A program made the position numbers and the translations under genes. A stretch of 64,000 nt of DNA from Gymnorhina tibicen (taxonomy: Eukaryota > Chordata > Aves > Passeriformes > Artamidae): the NCBI GenBank assembly GCA_013399875.1, contig VXAZ01008136.1, forward strand, positions 186,001 to 250,000. Reading direction: 5' to 3'. Below are positions 38,701-52,600 of the stretch, one piece after another; position 1 is the first letter of the stretch, and the number at the start of each line of letters is the position of its first letter. The notes beneath the pieces were generated by a model. That model was given only the letters and a program-made list of their open reading frames with translations. It made no database searches and had not been told where the DNA came from.

Positions 38701-39215
38701 ATCACTCTCCACGTTACAGCCATTCCATAACCTGACTAATCTGCCTGCCCATGATAGTGAATTAATCATACTTCTACTTTTTGCCAACGTGTGTTGCATA
38801 TAGGTATAAACTGGAGCAAAAAAAGAAACTTCATCCCCAACTTAAACTCCCTGCTTGTGCTATTCAAAGAGCCAGAGTAGTTCTTCCATTTCTCCTGTTG
38901 CATATTCATATTAAGATAAATACATGAACATTTATGTATGCTGTAGCAATGTAGTGCTCTCATCTTACTTCTCACCACCTGACCATCAGAAATATCCTTG
39001 TATGCAGGCTGAGGATGTGGTATCCATCTGAGATTAATTCCACCCAAAAAAGGGCCAAGGTAGAGGTATATGGGATGGTCCTTACACACCACCCATTATT
39101 CAATGCTAATTCAAACAAAGCTCCTCCTTTCAGTGCCGTGAGAGAGAATAACAGGATTCTTCAAACAACTCAAGGCAAAGGTGTGGAGACGTGAAAGGAT
39201 ACTTGTTTCATCCAG

Positions 39216-39306
39216 TGTGCTGGTTTTGGCTGAGACAGAGTTAATTTTCTTCACAATGGCTGCTGTGGGGCTATGTTTTGACACTGTGCTGAAAACAGTG
39301 TTGATC
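39216..39306 (+). mobile_element. Truncated avian ERVL-type LTR fragment
   Basis: TGTGCTGGTTTTGGCTGAGA followed by 'cagagttaattttcttcac', 'ggggctatgttttg' and 'gtgctgaaaacagtgttgat' is the 5' end of a very widespread bird LTR. Only about 90 bp are recognisable; the rest of the LTR and all internal sequence are missing. Confidence 0.7.
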
Positions 39307-42300
39307 ATATTAGGAAATTCCAGCATTCCCAAAGCATTTTACTAACTAAAAGCCCCTACAAGCTTGCACCCTTCAGCAGTGCTCTTTTAATGTCTCCTGA
39401 GCCTTGAGTACAGCACCCCACAGTGGATGGCTGGCTGCAATGGAACCAGGTGGCAAGCTGAAGCTGCAATCTCTTGTCCACTTGTTGCTTCTTGCATTTA
39501 CACCGTGCCCCCGAGGAGATAGCAAACTTTTCTGGTTATATTTTATTTCTGTTAAAACATGACAGCCGTGCACCCTGTGACTGCTGCTCCTCACAATATG
39601 GGGAAGTGTAGGTACCTTGCTTCTGCTCTGGTCGTGCTGAGGGCCTGAAGTTCAGAGCGAAACAAGAACTTGAAGGCACTGTGCACCTTCTGCCTGAAAA
39701 ACAGCTTCACAAGCGGATCATGCAGCTTGCCCAATACTAACAAGTGTCGACTCACCACCTTGTAACACTGAACATACGTATATAAATAAGTCATTAGAAG
39801 GGGCTATCTAAACAATGACATCATATTAACTATATCCTGCTCCCTCTGATTTGATGAAGATTATAAATTAATCATCACTGCACAGTATTATTACATTTAA
39901 CATGTTACCCAAATGGCCAGTTATTACTGAATATGTGTTTATTTTGTTTAACTGGACATGTATACCTGTTTCTCCTATCAAGATATTCAACTGGTGAGTA
40001 ATTAAAATTAACAACCAGTTATCAGAATTATTTTTGGGGACACCACAAATAGACCTTTGTAATTGTTTTAATGAAAGCAACAGCTGCTTTTATAGGTCCT
40101 TTTGGCTCCACGTCACATGGAGATTACTGCAACACAGCTAGAACCAAGTGTGATGCCATATCCCAGTACAGCCCCCAAAATGTAAAATGTTACAACTGAC
40201 TAAAAAGAAAGTGACTCTAAATAATCACCTAGTAAATAACTGTGAAGTCCCAGTGCAACCTTTACTGTAATATTCCAGATCTGGCACATTGGACTTCAAA
40301 TAGTAATAATTTTAGGAAAACAAAAGCACTTTATTACTTCTTGTAGATGTGGGGATTTTTCCTCTTCCCTATGGCTTTGAGTCAACTTAAGTCCCTTAAA
40401 AAAAATAATTCCTTGCATTATGCATTCTATTAAAATAAATAACAGCTAATTAAGTGACAGGCAAGACATAGTACTAAATTCCTAGTGTGAATGAATATCC
40501 CATATGGCATCAGGCTTTTTGCCACACTCAAGTAAAGCTAGATGTGAGAGAAAGCTTTTGCATACCACAGCTGTGGGCACCCTGCAAGAGCAGTTCATGC
40601 AGATCAAGAATGTCAAGTGGCAGCCCAGTGACAAAAGGTGGCCCACAACCCCACTGTATCCAGCCTCAACCAGGCCAGCCACATGGCTGCTTGGTGCTGT
40701 TTGGAGAGGGGTAAGAAAGGGAAACCATGTGCAGATGGAGTCTGGAAAGTTTCTAAAACTCAAGTGCATAAACGTGGCTGTATCTGGTCTGCCCAAAACA
40801 CCTCCTTGGGAATACAGTGGCTCCTATACAAAAGCTGGCTATCCCTGCTGTACATAGGCAGTGACGGGTCAGCCAAAAGGCTGTGGGATTTGTGGCAGCA
40901 TACCAAAAGTTTTCCAGACTCTACAGAACCAGTTGTAATGTGCTGTATTACTGTCTTGCAGCCAATGCAAAGGGGTTTGGGTGTAGAAAATTCCAGCCTA
41001 AATTTGGGGATGTGGGAATTCACCCACCATTACTTAGCTGTCTGCACGAATGCTCTGCAAAAAATAACAATCTTCAAACTTTGTTAAAAATGTGTCAGGG
41101 CTTACTACAGGAAAAACTCTATGCACCATTAGCAGGCCCAACCCAACACGCATTTCTGCACTTCATGAAAGCCAGTTAAGTAGATGAATATCAGACTAAG
41201 GCAGCAGTCTGCTGGCAGAAGGGAGCAGATTACCCCTTTATATGGTGTTTGCCGAGCCAAACCAAGTCCTCCAGGGAATAGGGATTGGGACTAGGGTCGA
41301 TGGGTTAGGTAAAGTGCTTATTTTAACCAAATATAAGCTAGTCTGCTAACACAAACCACCTAAATTTCCCTACAAGGGTGGGAAAAGCACATATGTTATT
41401 TATTTTCAAGTTCCGCATTATAACAATCATTTATCTTCCCGATTTATGTGCATGTATAAATTTGTATGCAGATTTAATGTATCTAATATTTGAGGATGAA
41501 GACGGGAAGGCAGGAAGGTTAAGAAAGAAGTACATTATGGCTTAGGTATATGAAACACAAGGTCAGAAGAGCATACAAGAGCTGAGATGGCAAGAAGCCA
41601 GAAGTTAGGACACAGGAGAGTAGTGACAACCAGAATTTGGACAAGAAGGTAGAGTAACCAAGGAAAATCACAAACCAAGAAACAGCTGTGCAGACAAAAA
41701 AAGAGAAAGGGAAATAGATTTACATAGCAAAAGCCTGAAGCATAACCAAGAAACACACTTAAAAATGCAAAATACCTGGCAGAGTTCCTTTGCATAGTCA
41801 AAGAATGTGATACTGCTCATGGCCTGACCGCCTCACCCTCTGCCAGCCTAGCTGCAGATACTGCCAGTTTCCAGCTGCAGCTCTGATGGCCTTGAGGAAG
41901 ATTGCAAGGGGCTGCAAGGATCCAGTGTTCAGTTGCACCTCAAGATACAACTATTGTTCTAAGGCTTCTACTATGACTGGGCTCTCTAGAATCCAAATTA
42001 TTAATGAATAATGGGGAAGACCTACAATATTGATTATTAAAAGAGGCAAAGGGTCCACAATGTCTTCTTTCACACGATGTCATAATTATAATGGGCAGCA
42101 GATCCTTAATTGAGTGGTTTCTTTTTTTCTTCTGTTTTTGTCCTAGGAGAAGTATTATGAAGCAACCAAAGCAATGTTTAATTTAAGGGTTCTCACTTGA
42201 CAAAGAGCCAAATTAATGACATTGAAAATGTCAAAGCAACACAACAACAGTCCTAACCATGGCAACCAAAACTGGTACTTTTAAATTTATTTTGGAACAA

Positions 42301-43560
42301 GTGCATGTGATGAAGCTCTGGAGCCTAACTTGGCTATTAATTTCTGTGATGTGGTCTTGCAGTTTCTACTGGAATTTCATCAAATATGCCCTTTTAATGG
42401 ATGTATACGATACGTTTTTTTGGTCTCTGCTTGACAATACACAGCACCTCTACTGTTTATAACTTCCAGCCCCACTCTCTGTCCCAAGAGACTGAAAGTG
42501 TCACCAGTCTGACGCTGTGTCAGCTTACTGGACTTTTTGATTGCACACACAGGCACAGAGCAGAAATGTCAATAAGGAATACACCCCCACAATACAACTG
42601 AAACCCACCATGAAGCAGAATTACACCACACATAAGTGTCTATTACTTTTCTGTTTAGAGACCGTGCTTCACATTTATTTAAAATCATGAAAGACAAGTG
42701 TCTGCATTGCAAGGGAAACACTATAATCTGCCCACTGGGCCAATCCTGTCTGAGTTTCTTCTCAGCAAAGGCAGCAGGCAGAAATCCTTCATCTCACTTG
42801 ATCAGTCCTGCTGAAATCAGTGAGACAATCAGCACAGGCAAGAGCTGGCCAGGATTAGCCCCTCTGTGACTTGTGCAAGATGGTCATACACACAATGTGC
42901 TAGCTTGCTCACCAATGTGTTTCATGAGATAAAGATTATTAGAATTCACATCTGAGGTTTTTCAGTATTCTTTGTGGGCTTCAGTCCTTATTTACACCAA
43001 TGAAAACCAGATTAATGCCAGTTTATAAACATGAAATTGTTTAACTCCTACATGTTAAAGAACTACAGTATGCTGAAAAAGGTCAAAGTGATAATCCTCT
43101 GTAGAAAAGAAGAATGCAAACAAATATCAACTAATCAAGGAACACATGCTGTTTTTCAGAATGCTAATATAAAGATTAATAGCTCTTCTTTGACATCCAA
43201 GAGCTTTTGGAAACTCTTCATGTTAAAACACTTTGTAAATCACTTTTAGAGAAAGAACATTCAGGGTGCTCCATTTAATCAAATTAACTACTAGAAAGCC
43301 TTGATAACCTTCAATAAAACTGCATGTACTTAGAATTCTCATCTCTGTTCCTAGGATATGTAATTGTTTATGTTGCTTTGCACCATTTTGCCTTGTTGTG
43401 GAGCCTTGAGAGGGAATTAGAAATTGTCAAAAAGACTGTTCATTCTCCTTGTGTATGCTCATCTTGGAACCAGTCCTGGTCACAGTGAAGTCAAACTATT
43501 CCCAATGAATCCCTGGCAAAAATCCCAGAGACTGCACTAGGAGTAAGAACAGACACGTGA
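39307..43560. other. Gene-free DNA
   Basis: A slightly less AT-rich patch at 40.5-41.2 kb carries overlapping open frames on both strands (up to 149 codons, 40638-41087). None resembles a known family, and frames on both strands argue for chance. Nothing else recognised. Confidence 0.55.
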
Positions 43561-43630
43561 GGCCTGATCCAAACCCCCCTGAAGCTGATGTAAGACTTTC
43601 ATTTCTTTCTAATAGGCTTTGGACCAGGCC
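43561..43630. mobile_element. Old palindromic MITE-like element
   Basis: A 70-bp segment with 13-bp terminal inverted repeats, GGCCTGATCCAAA at 43561-43573 and TTTGGACCAGGCC at 43618-43630 (12 of 13 pair). The GCCTGATCCAAA end resembles an ancient palindromic repeat shared by birds, turtles and crocodilians. The interior has lost its self-complementarity, which fits great age. Confidence 0.5.
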
Positions 43631-46600
43631 CCGTCCACCAAACTTGTTTAGACGCACTGTTTAAAACAAGATGCAAGGAGGCACACGGCAGATTTTGGTC
43701 CTGCCTGGCCCTGTCTTGGGGAACCATGAAAGATGTTTGTGTCTAAGACCAAAGATACAGACAGCAACGACAAGGCAGCACACTATGGAAGTGAGCTAAA
43801 CCCAGATGAGGCACAGGGTAAAACCCAGAGCCCACAAGGGCAGGAATGCTTTTTTCTCCTCTCTGTTCTACTCTGGGCATGCTCCAGCATCAGGAGCAAT
43901 GCAAACAGATGTAGGAGCCTGTCCAAACTGTATCATGGTCCCTAACCTCCCTAGCATCATTTGCTGGAAGACACAACATCCTCAAGGTCTATGCAAGAGC
44001 TAGACAGAGAAACCTCAGAAAAGGACCTGCTGGCTCACTGCAGTCCCCGCTGCTGGCAACTCGTATCCAACTCAGTATTTCCCACACATTTTCTCTACTT
44101 TATTTCTTGTCACTTCAGGATTCATTCTATAAATGGCACCAAAATTTAAACTGACATCATATTTGAGACTATAGTTAACAGAAAGTTGTGAATTGCTGAA
44201 TCCAGTTGTTTTTAAGAATCACAGAGCTGTGGAGTCCTGAGCTTCCTTAAATTTTGCCACTGACTTGTTTTAAAGTGTGACTAGGCCTTTCCCCTTCTCA
44301 TGGCTCTCTTTTTCCAACTGTAAAATAGACATGTTATTACTGAGCATAATGGGAAGTTTTCAAGATGTCTTGCATGTTGTTTCAAGTATACAAAGCTCTA
44401 CTCACAAACCCTAGGTTTCATTATTTTGACCTAGATCTGGACTGGGATTCTGAAGTCCTGGGACATGTTCATCTCTAAGAGTTCTGCTTTTGCCAGGACC
44501 AAAGCTCAGAACACAGAATTAAAATTCTGGGTTATTGGCATCCCGCCAGGTTACATAGAAAAACACAAACAGAAACTCAGAAGGGGGAAGGTGACAACAA
44601 TATTTTACCCCATCTGCATTTCCCGCAACTGACATTAAAATATGCAGTGATGTATTCTTTACAAGTAGACACATAATCATTTTGGGGTCTGATGTTCCTC
44701 CCACTGAAATACAAGTGAGAAATTATATATCATACACAGTGAAGATTTTGACATTTGATTCCTCCCACATATTTGAATGGGAGGAAGGCATTAAATGCCA
44801 AAACCAAAAATGAGCATGCAGGACCTATCCTTCAAAACTGTAATTCATTCCAAGGCACAGCTCTCACTTTATTCTTACGCTGACCTGCATCCCACACAAC
44901 ACAAACCCAGTGGTTGTTTTTCAGTTAACAAGGCAATTTTTGTTATTTCTAATGGAGCATAGAAGACTTATGTTCTAGCATATCTTCTACAAGTGTATGT
45001 AGGTTGAAAAGAGCAATCCATTATTTCAATTTCCTTCCAACGCTAATAATTTGTTGAACTTTTTTTATAAGTAGAATTTCTCTTTTCAGTTTCCTCTCAC
45101 AGACAAACTGAAATCATTTAGATGTACAGATTGAGAAGAACATTACATATGAGCAACTATTAACATGGGCCTCTACCATGTGTCTAAATACTTGGGCACA
45201 AAATTATGCATATGAGAGATTGTACATAATTTATGCCCTGTGCCTGTATTATATAGGTAGAAATATTCTTGTTTGCACTTTATAAATTCCCATCACCACC
45301 CTTTAAAACATGCACCTTTTTTCATTGCAGTACATTCTCAGAGTTCATCCTGTCTACTGCATACACACAGCTTAGCATTAGCATATATGAGCATTACCTT
45401 CACCACCAAAAGAGGCTGATTTTTTGGCTAACATCTCGATTTGAAACTGCACTGATCAGTTTTAAGACACTATTTTTGCTTTATAAGGAGAAAAAAAAAA
45501 GGTCAGAAAGCATACCAGTAGGCTCCATGCCAAAATTTCATCTCCTCCTTCTTTCAATCTGTTGCTGCAGAAGTCTGACATTATCCACAGTGATCTGCAG
45601 CTACCGAATGCTGCTGTGACATAAATAGAAAACAACCCCAGAGCCACAGATCAGGTCCCAAGGTTTCTCAGCATCATAAGATTAGGGTCTTCCCATCTTA
45701 AGCTAAAAACTGCCATGGCCCCTTTGCCATTTACAGAAAAGTGAAACAAAAATAACGCACCGGAAATATGCTTCCATAGTGAACTTGTGTGTTTGCTCAG
45801 GCTGGCAAAAGCACTCTGGAGAGTAAGGACATGAACAGGAGCAAGGAATTGATGACTTTGTCTAGTTCAACTCCTCTGTCTTGTGTGATATTTCCATTTT
45901 CTCCTCCAGGTTTGAAAGCATGTAGTGAATGTAGAAAAAATATACATGCCAGATATCCCTTCTATTTTGCTTTCATTGTACCAGCTCTCAAAAGCTACTC
46001 AAACCTGGCATGTCAGTATTTAATCAAGAGATCTCCAGGACCTGCAGAAAGTGACAATAACCATGTAGCAGAGGACACCTATTGACAGAGCTGGGTCAGC
46101 TCTGAGCTGACACACGTGTTCATATGTAACTGCGGTGACACTGCTAGAGTTTCACACTGTCTTGCCAAACAAACCTAAGTCCATATTAGCTCTTGAAAAA
46201 CTCTGAAAACACACCATTATTGCAAATTTTGAGTTTACAAATCGAGCATAACTGAATGCACCTGTTCCAACAGTAGTACCATTGTCATTGAAAGACTCTT
46301 GTGAAAGAAACAGTTTTGGTGCACCATTGACACCCACTGTCCTTGCTGAAACATGAGCAGAATCTGACTGAAAAGCCCACTGACTGACGGAGTGTAATGC
46401 CATGATTTGATTTAATATAGAGGAATGAAGGAGTTTTGAGTCCCAGTGATCTACAGAGGAACTATTCAGTACTTAAAAAAACCACTTCGGACTGACACTG
46501 TGACCTATCAACTAAGACGATAAACCTAAGGTAACTGAATTTTAAAATACAGTTAAAATTTCTAAAAAATAGCCTGTGGTAGCTCAGCTGAAATATATAT

Positions 46601-49600
46601 TCCTGTCCTGTAGAATTTTTATTGGGATGACGTATTGTTGAATTGCTTGTCTCACCTAAAATGCTGGGTTAAGGCAAACAGGGCAATTTCCCAAAAAGTA
46701 CAAAAAAATGGTTTTGTTTGGACTGTTTGTCTTGCAGTTTAGAGTTCTGTTAAAGATCCTTCCCCATGTTCTCCAAGGAACCTTCAAAACCCAACAAGGT
46801 TCTCAAGTACAGATGTTTACAAAGGGATCACCACACCAGCATATGTATTTATACAAACACATTTTGGCATTTGGCTTTCTCTGCCTGTTCCACATCAGAA
46901 GTTGGTGAATTTCTCCACCACAGGGATAGAATATCTCTCATGAGTAAACTGAACCTCACTGAAGTGGTTTGGGACAGAAGAAATTAAATGAGCAAGCACT
47001 GCGCCAAACATGTTCTTTTAGGCCAGATCATACCCATTTCTGGAGCTCCACTCTCTGAGAAGAGAAAGATGTGGATTTGGACCATTGCAAAATTTGGAAG
47101 AATCTCTCAGAACATGATTTGAGTTCTGTAACCACAACCAACATCCTTTAAGCTTGTTTTTAGGAGCAACTGTTGTTGCAAAACCAAAATGTCCCACTAA
47201 GAGAAAATGTGTTCTCGTCTGAAATCAGCATTAGATTTCCAGCACATGCAACATGCATGGACATGCAACAATAAAATGCAGCTATAGAAAGCCATGCCTA
47301 TCAATTAGTGTAAGAGTAACCATTCTGAACACTCACATATACAGAACAATTCTCAGAGGAGGTGAAGTCTGTCATTATTAATTCTGTTCTTTCTCTTTCC
47401 ACTGTCTGGATATAAGAAAAGCTCAAACAGTAGCTAATCTGACCAGATGTATGCACACTAAAACACAAAGTACTTTTTTAATTTCAAGCTCCCCTCTTCT
47501 CTTGTCAGACTTACACACAGAACAAAACTTTATAAGCTGATTCAGAGCAAACAAGTATAGCTGGGGAAACAAACAGAGAAAGATTAAATAATAATTAAAA
47601 AAAAAAATTTAAAAGGACCATAAAGCTCTCCAGGCAGCAAAAAGTAAAGACATGGAGCAAGTATGTGACATTGCTGGAAAGGTACACAGGCTAAAGGGCT
47701 GCAAACCAGAAACAGACTGAAACATGACACAGTGCTAACATCCAACTGCACTTGTATGGTGCTAGTAATGAAAGCACAAAGCACTCAGGATATTCCCATT
47801 TTTCTTCTTTCTTGATGAAAGCTGATACAGGCAGTCTGCCTTCCACCAGGAGATACTTGTCATGGAGACATGAAGACTTGTTTTTCAAGAACATCCTTGG
47901 TGCTCCCCTTACCCAATCACTTTCCCATATCTCAGGTAAATAAATGCTGGTAGCAGAAGTAAAACATTCAATACACGGATGTGTTAAAATAAAATTCTCT
48001 TATAAACTGTATTCTATAAATGCACGAGAGTATTCTTTGTCAGACTGAAATTGTCCTTCTGGCCACCAGAAGACACACAAACCCAAAGAATAGAATAAAA
48101 TTTCCACTGATATTAATCGTGTATGCAAGACATTATGAGAGAAGACATGCTCAAGAGATGCTGCAAGCCCACAACTCAGGCACCTCAGATACCCTGTGAA
48201 GGGAACACATACAGTTCTGTCAGGCACTGAGTCCCTAACGAGCAGCAGCATTTCAAGAATAAATTTCTTTATTGTGTTTGCTCTGTAAGATATTTAGGTC
48301 ACTCCATAAAGTTAAATAGAAATAATGACTACTGATTATTTTTACCAGCTGACCTAATCCAGGCATGTATTTGTGTTTAGCTGCATTAATAATTTGTGTT
48401 TACAACTCTCATCTATAATGTTTACAATGTTTATAACATCTTCTCAAGAAGTAGGAATAAAATGTTAACCAAGTAAATCTCCTTACTGTTAGGAAGAAAT
48501 CAGCAGTATTCTACCTACTTTTTAATCATGAGTTACAAAGCTAGATCACAGGCTAAAATGCAAGTTATTATGAAGCTTGTTGTAGTTTAATTGCTTCCTT
48601 AGGGATTTCTCTGGCATGAGGAAGTCCCCAAGTGGAATGGGGCCGATCTCCTGCTATTACTGCAAAGGACACAGTAATGGCATGAGCAGGGTCAGCAAGC
48701 TGCGACATTTGGCCAAATCCCAGCTGCTGTGTCTCCTGCCCTGGATCAAGAACCTAGCTGTTCCAGAGCATGGGCGACTGGAAAGGCACTTACAGCCAAC
48801 CTTGTGAGATCCCATCCATTTCACAGAGTTGCCCTGTAGTCAGTCCAAAGGGCTTATTCCCTTTACAACCCTTTTGCTCTTAGCTGTTATCCTTTCTAGG
48901 AGGAGAGTGGGGATGGGGGAAAACATTGGTCAACACTGTTGGTCAGCATTGGTCAGTCATCCCTGCAGTAAGGGTCATCCTACTTAGATAAAACATGCGT
49001 TTGATTCTGGTGCAAAACCTCCACACTATTACAAGTACTAATAGATCAAACCCCATCACTCCAAACAGTTGCTTTGAGGTTGCCGTAATTTTCAGCTCAG
49101 CTCAACACCTGTCATGAAGTAGTTATCCACTTACCACAGTGGAGCATTACAACCTTGTAATTTATTTTGATAGGGAACAACTGACAAGCCAAAACAGATT
49201 TTATCAAATTAATGAAATTACAATGTGTAATAATAGCATTTATCTTGCTGTTAGTGATTACAACATTTGGTAACTATGCACTAGAAGACCTCTCAGTGGG
49301 CTGCTGACAACACCAAAAGAAAAACTGTTGTCCTTGCAAATGCAAACATAGGCATATGCACTACAAAAACCAGTAAAAATGTCACACCCAGATACAGATC
49401 ATGAAGTTGTCAAACTTTTCTGCATTGCCAGGCTAGGGCAGGTGATAAATCGTTCAGATCCAGTCCCTCTCTTAAACTACTCATTGGAAACAGTTCAGAA
49501 AAGAAACAGTTGCAAGCTCTCACTGTGAAAAAACCCCATGGATTTATATGCTTCTATTCCCCCTTTACTCTTTCAATCTCTTCTTCTACAACAGGTACAT

Positions 49601-52600
49601 TGTCCCTCCCCTAGAAATGCAAAATATAGGACAGATGGTCAACCTTGGCATCTCACCCTTGCTCAGATGCCTTCTTGATAAGACCTAAAGCTGTTTTATC
49701 CCTTCTTCAGAATGGATTTTAAGTAAGATGTCAGAGGGGAAAATTATCTTTAATTTACAAACCTGTCAGCCTACTGCTGGTGAGGCAACTGAGTTTAAAT
49801 CAGGTTTAGTAACATTTTGTTCTCAAGAACCTCTTTGATCTGGTATTACAAATCTATACAAATATTTTTATTTTCCAACCTAAAATACGTCTTTGTCTCC
49901 AGTAAATAGAGGAAAACACTTGCTCAGAAGACACTGTGATGGAGAAACAGTAGGTAGAACTTGGTATCTAAGGATATCATATTGAATGGTTTCCATTTAA
50001 CAGAGGGAAACGTATCTGGCCCAGCTTAGACATAGGCATTCAGAGTTTCTAACAGCAGAACTATAGAAAAATTCTCTTCTCCTACTCTCATCCTAGTGTA
50101 CTATCCACTAAACTGTACGACTCATTCTCAATTTGTGCTGAAAATACTACCAATATTTTTCATTTCAATCTCTAGCTGACCTATCTCAGTGAGGCTTCAG
50201 CCTGGAACACTATCCTCTGGGCCTCGAGAGTATTTTAAACACTTCATTGTTGTTAATGGATTCCACTTTGTATCTGCCACAAACGGGTTCAAACCTGCTG
50301 AAATAGGTTAAGAAGGACCTCAGTCCTTGCAAGTACAGTCTCTAAGTCATGCATCATTAGCCATAGCATAACCTTCCATCGATTTTTTTCTGCACAAAAG
50401 CTACTTCCATACCAAAGATGATTCACTTATATGGAACTCCACCATTTGAATGTCTCACATGCACAACCATGAGCCATAAGAAGGAACTAGGGTTTCTAAA
50501 ATGGGTCAGAAAGCTTTCATTATTTACAAGTTTAAATTCTTGTCTTCACAATTTATGCTGCAACAAGAACAGAAGGACTGCCAGTAAAAGTTTGTAAAAA
50601 TAAATAAACCCAAACAAAAACATATGATGGTCTACAAACAACAATGATTTTCAATTTTTTTTCCAAAAATAGACATGAAGTGTATCTCACACTATTTTTA
50701 AAAAAATCTTAACATTTCAGTTGTACAAACATAATTTCAACCAAACCTTAAATGGCTAGATCTAGAACCCTCAAAAGCTGTTACTGGCTATATTTGTGGG
50801 CCAATTCCTCTCAGCAAGTCACAGCCCCTGATAGATGTACTGAGTTTACATCTAGCGTTGACTTGGAAAGGTAGGGAGAGGTGGCCCTTGCCTGCTCTTC
50901 TCTCTTCTTTATACAGGGCCAAAAGTCACTTGACAATGCAGACTGGAAGAGTACTCTTTCCAGTTTACGTGATCTACTTCCAGAGGTGAAGATTAGACTA
51001 TATTCCCTAGATGTTCTTTCTCCAAAAACGTTCTCAGATACTTTTCTATGATGGCTGTGTTTCTACTTTGTGCTGATCCAAAAGTGATTTTAAAAAAGCA
51101 AATTAAATTTATTGGTATCAATAGACTGGCTCTAAAGTAGTACCCAAACATTATTAAAACGTCCAGTGGTTTTTAAGACAACCTAGACTGGAAGTTCAGA
51201 GAAGAACAGCAAAAATGTGCAGAAATTCAAAAGATGCAAATTAATAGACTTCCAGATACTATTTTTAACACCAAATGTAACATTATCTTTTCATTTTTTG
51301 TTTTAATTTTGTAGTTGTCTGAGACCCATCTAGCCAATACCAAAATTTTCAGTATGCAACCAAAAAGATTGTGAAGCTGAAGTGGAAACTGCTTCTTCTC
51401 CTAAGACAGCTACTTCAAAGAGACTGATATTAGAAAGAATGACTCTAGAGCACCTAATGTCTTAGTGCTCAACATGAATTCTACTTACCTCTTAACTGCA
51501 GTGTGCCTGGTGACGGAACAGTTTTCCCAGTAATCAGTCAGCCAAAGCATTAAACCGTCATAAGCAATATGGCCATAATCAGTCCCTGTTTCAGTGGTTT
51601 TTTCTGATGTCAGGATAATTTAGATGACCGGATATCTGAAGCAGCTGTGCCAATGAATACGTGAGCAGAGAAAAACACAGCTGCTTTGCAATTCAGGAAC
51701 ACTGTTCTGGGTTTTCTTAAACATCTGGTAAATCAGATGTTCCTTTAAGGCCAAGAGTGATAGGTATCAATAAACTTTTAGCTTGCCTTTATGCTGAAGG
51801 AGATAAGCTTTGTGCAGGTTCTGAGAGCCTAAGGTTGTCCCTGCTCAAGCCTCACTGCTTGGAAAACACCTACTTCTATGTCAAGGAAACACGTGCCAGC
51901 AATATTACTGCTCATTTAAAGACTGTGTTGTGTTAGTGTAATTATTTCAGTGTAGATGGCTTTTACCTTAAAAGGTATCTCATTAAAACTTTTAACATGA
52001 ATCCAGATGCATTGGTAAGCTTATTCCATCAACAACAGTACTAACTGCAGTGACTTTAGGACAGAAACATATTTCTACCATTAAAGCTGCACCTGTACCA
52101 AGGTGGGAAGGACCACTTTAGCTGAACAAATCAAAGCAGCACAGTTAGAGAATTTTAAGCACAGAAAGCTCCCTTGGGTTTACTGATGATCCCTTCCTGC
52201 ATGGTTCTGTCCCATAGTCACTGGCCCTTTTGACCAGGGATTAATGCCCTCTCTTCACTGATGACCTTGCAAAGTAACCACATCCACTGATGTCAGTGGG
52301 AAATATTACCAGCTCTAGAAGAAAGTTTCATATTAATTCACAAAGGTTTTGGGTCAGACTGCCACATCATCCTTTCAGCCAGGCTAAAGGAATCTCAGGT
52401 GAGTAGGTTTCATTGTGAAGAGCTGTCTCTATACCATTAGGGCCAACTGAAAGAAAAATACAGTATGTTCTAAAAATGTGCATGATAAACACAGTATAAA
52501 ATCAATGAAAAAGTAATATTAAACAAATAAGACCTAATAACTGATGTAAATGAAGCCTGAGACTTTCTATATAATGACAGGAAGCTCCAAATAAAGGGTT

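Larger units (their letters stand above)
29621..39215. other. Gene-free DNA
   Basis: AT-rich, with A-homopolymers near 30092-30105 and 34754-34775 and a doubtful CR1 tail at 35.7 kb. The longest frames are 114 codons (35924-36268) and 109 codons (33865-34194), neither recognisable. Confidence 0.6.

Noticed and set aside
40487..41179. Cluster of overlapping open frames up to 149 codons, on both strands
   Set aside because: Frames in several registers and on both strands point to locally fewer stop codons. No retroviral, LINE or cellular protein motif is recognisable.
47844..47857. CCACCAGGAGATAC as a second CTCF site
   Set aside because: Fails the GGC part of the core after CCACCAGG; likewise CCACCAGAAGACAC near 48063.
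48616..48807. CYYCKGH zinc-knuckle-like stretch in a 63-codon frame
   Set aside because: Only the first two Cys and a misplaced His are present, without the CX2CX4HX4C spacing of Gag knuckles or any other Gag features nearby.
52281..52297. CCACTGATGTCAGTGG hairpin as another copy of the palindromic MITE-like element
   Set aside because: It resembles the central part of such elements but lacks recognisable ends on either side; too short to call.
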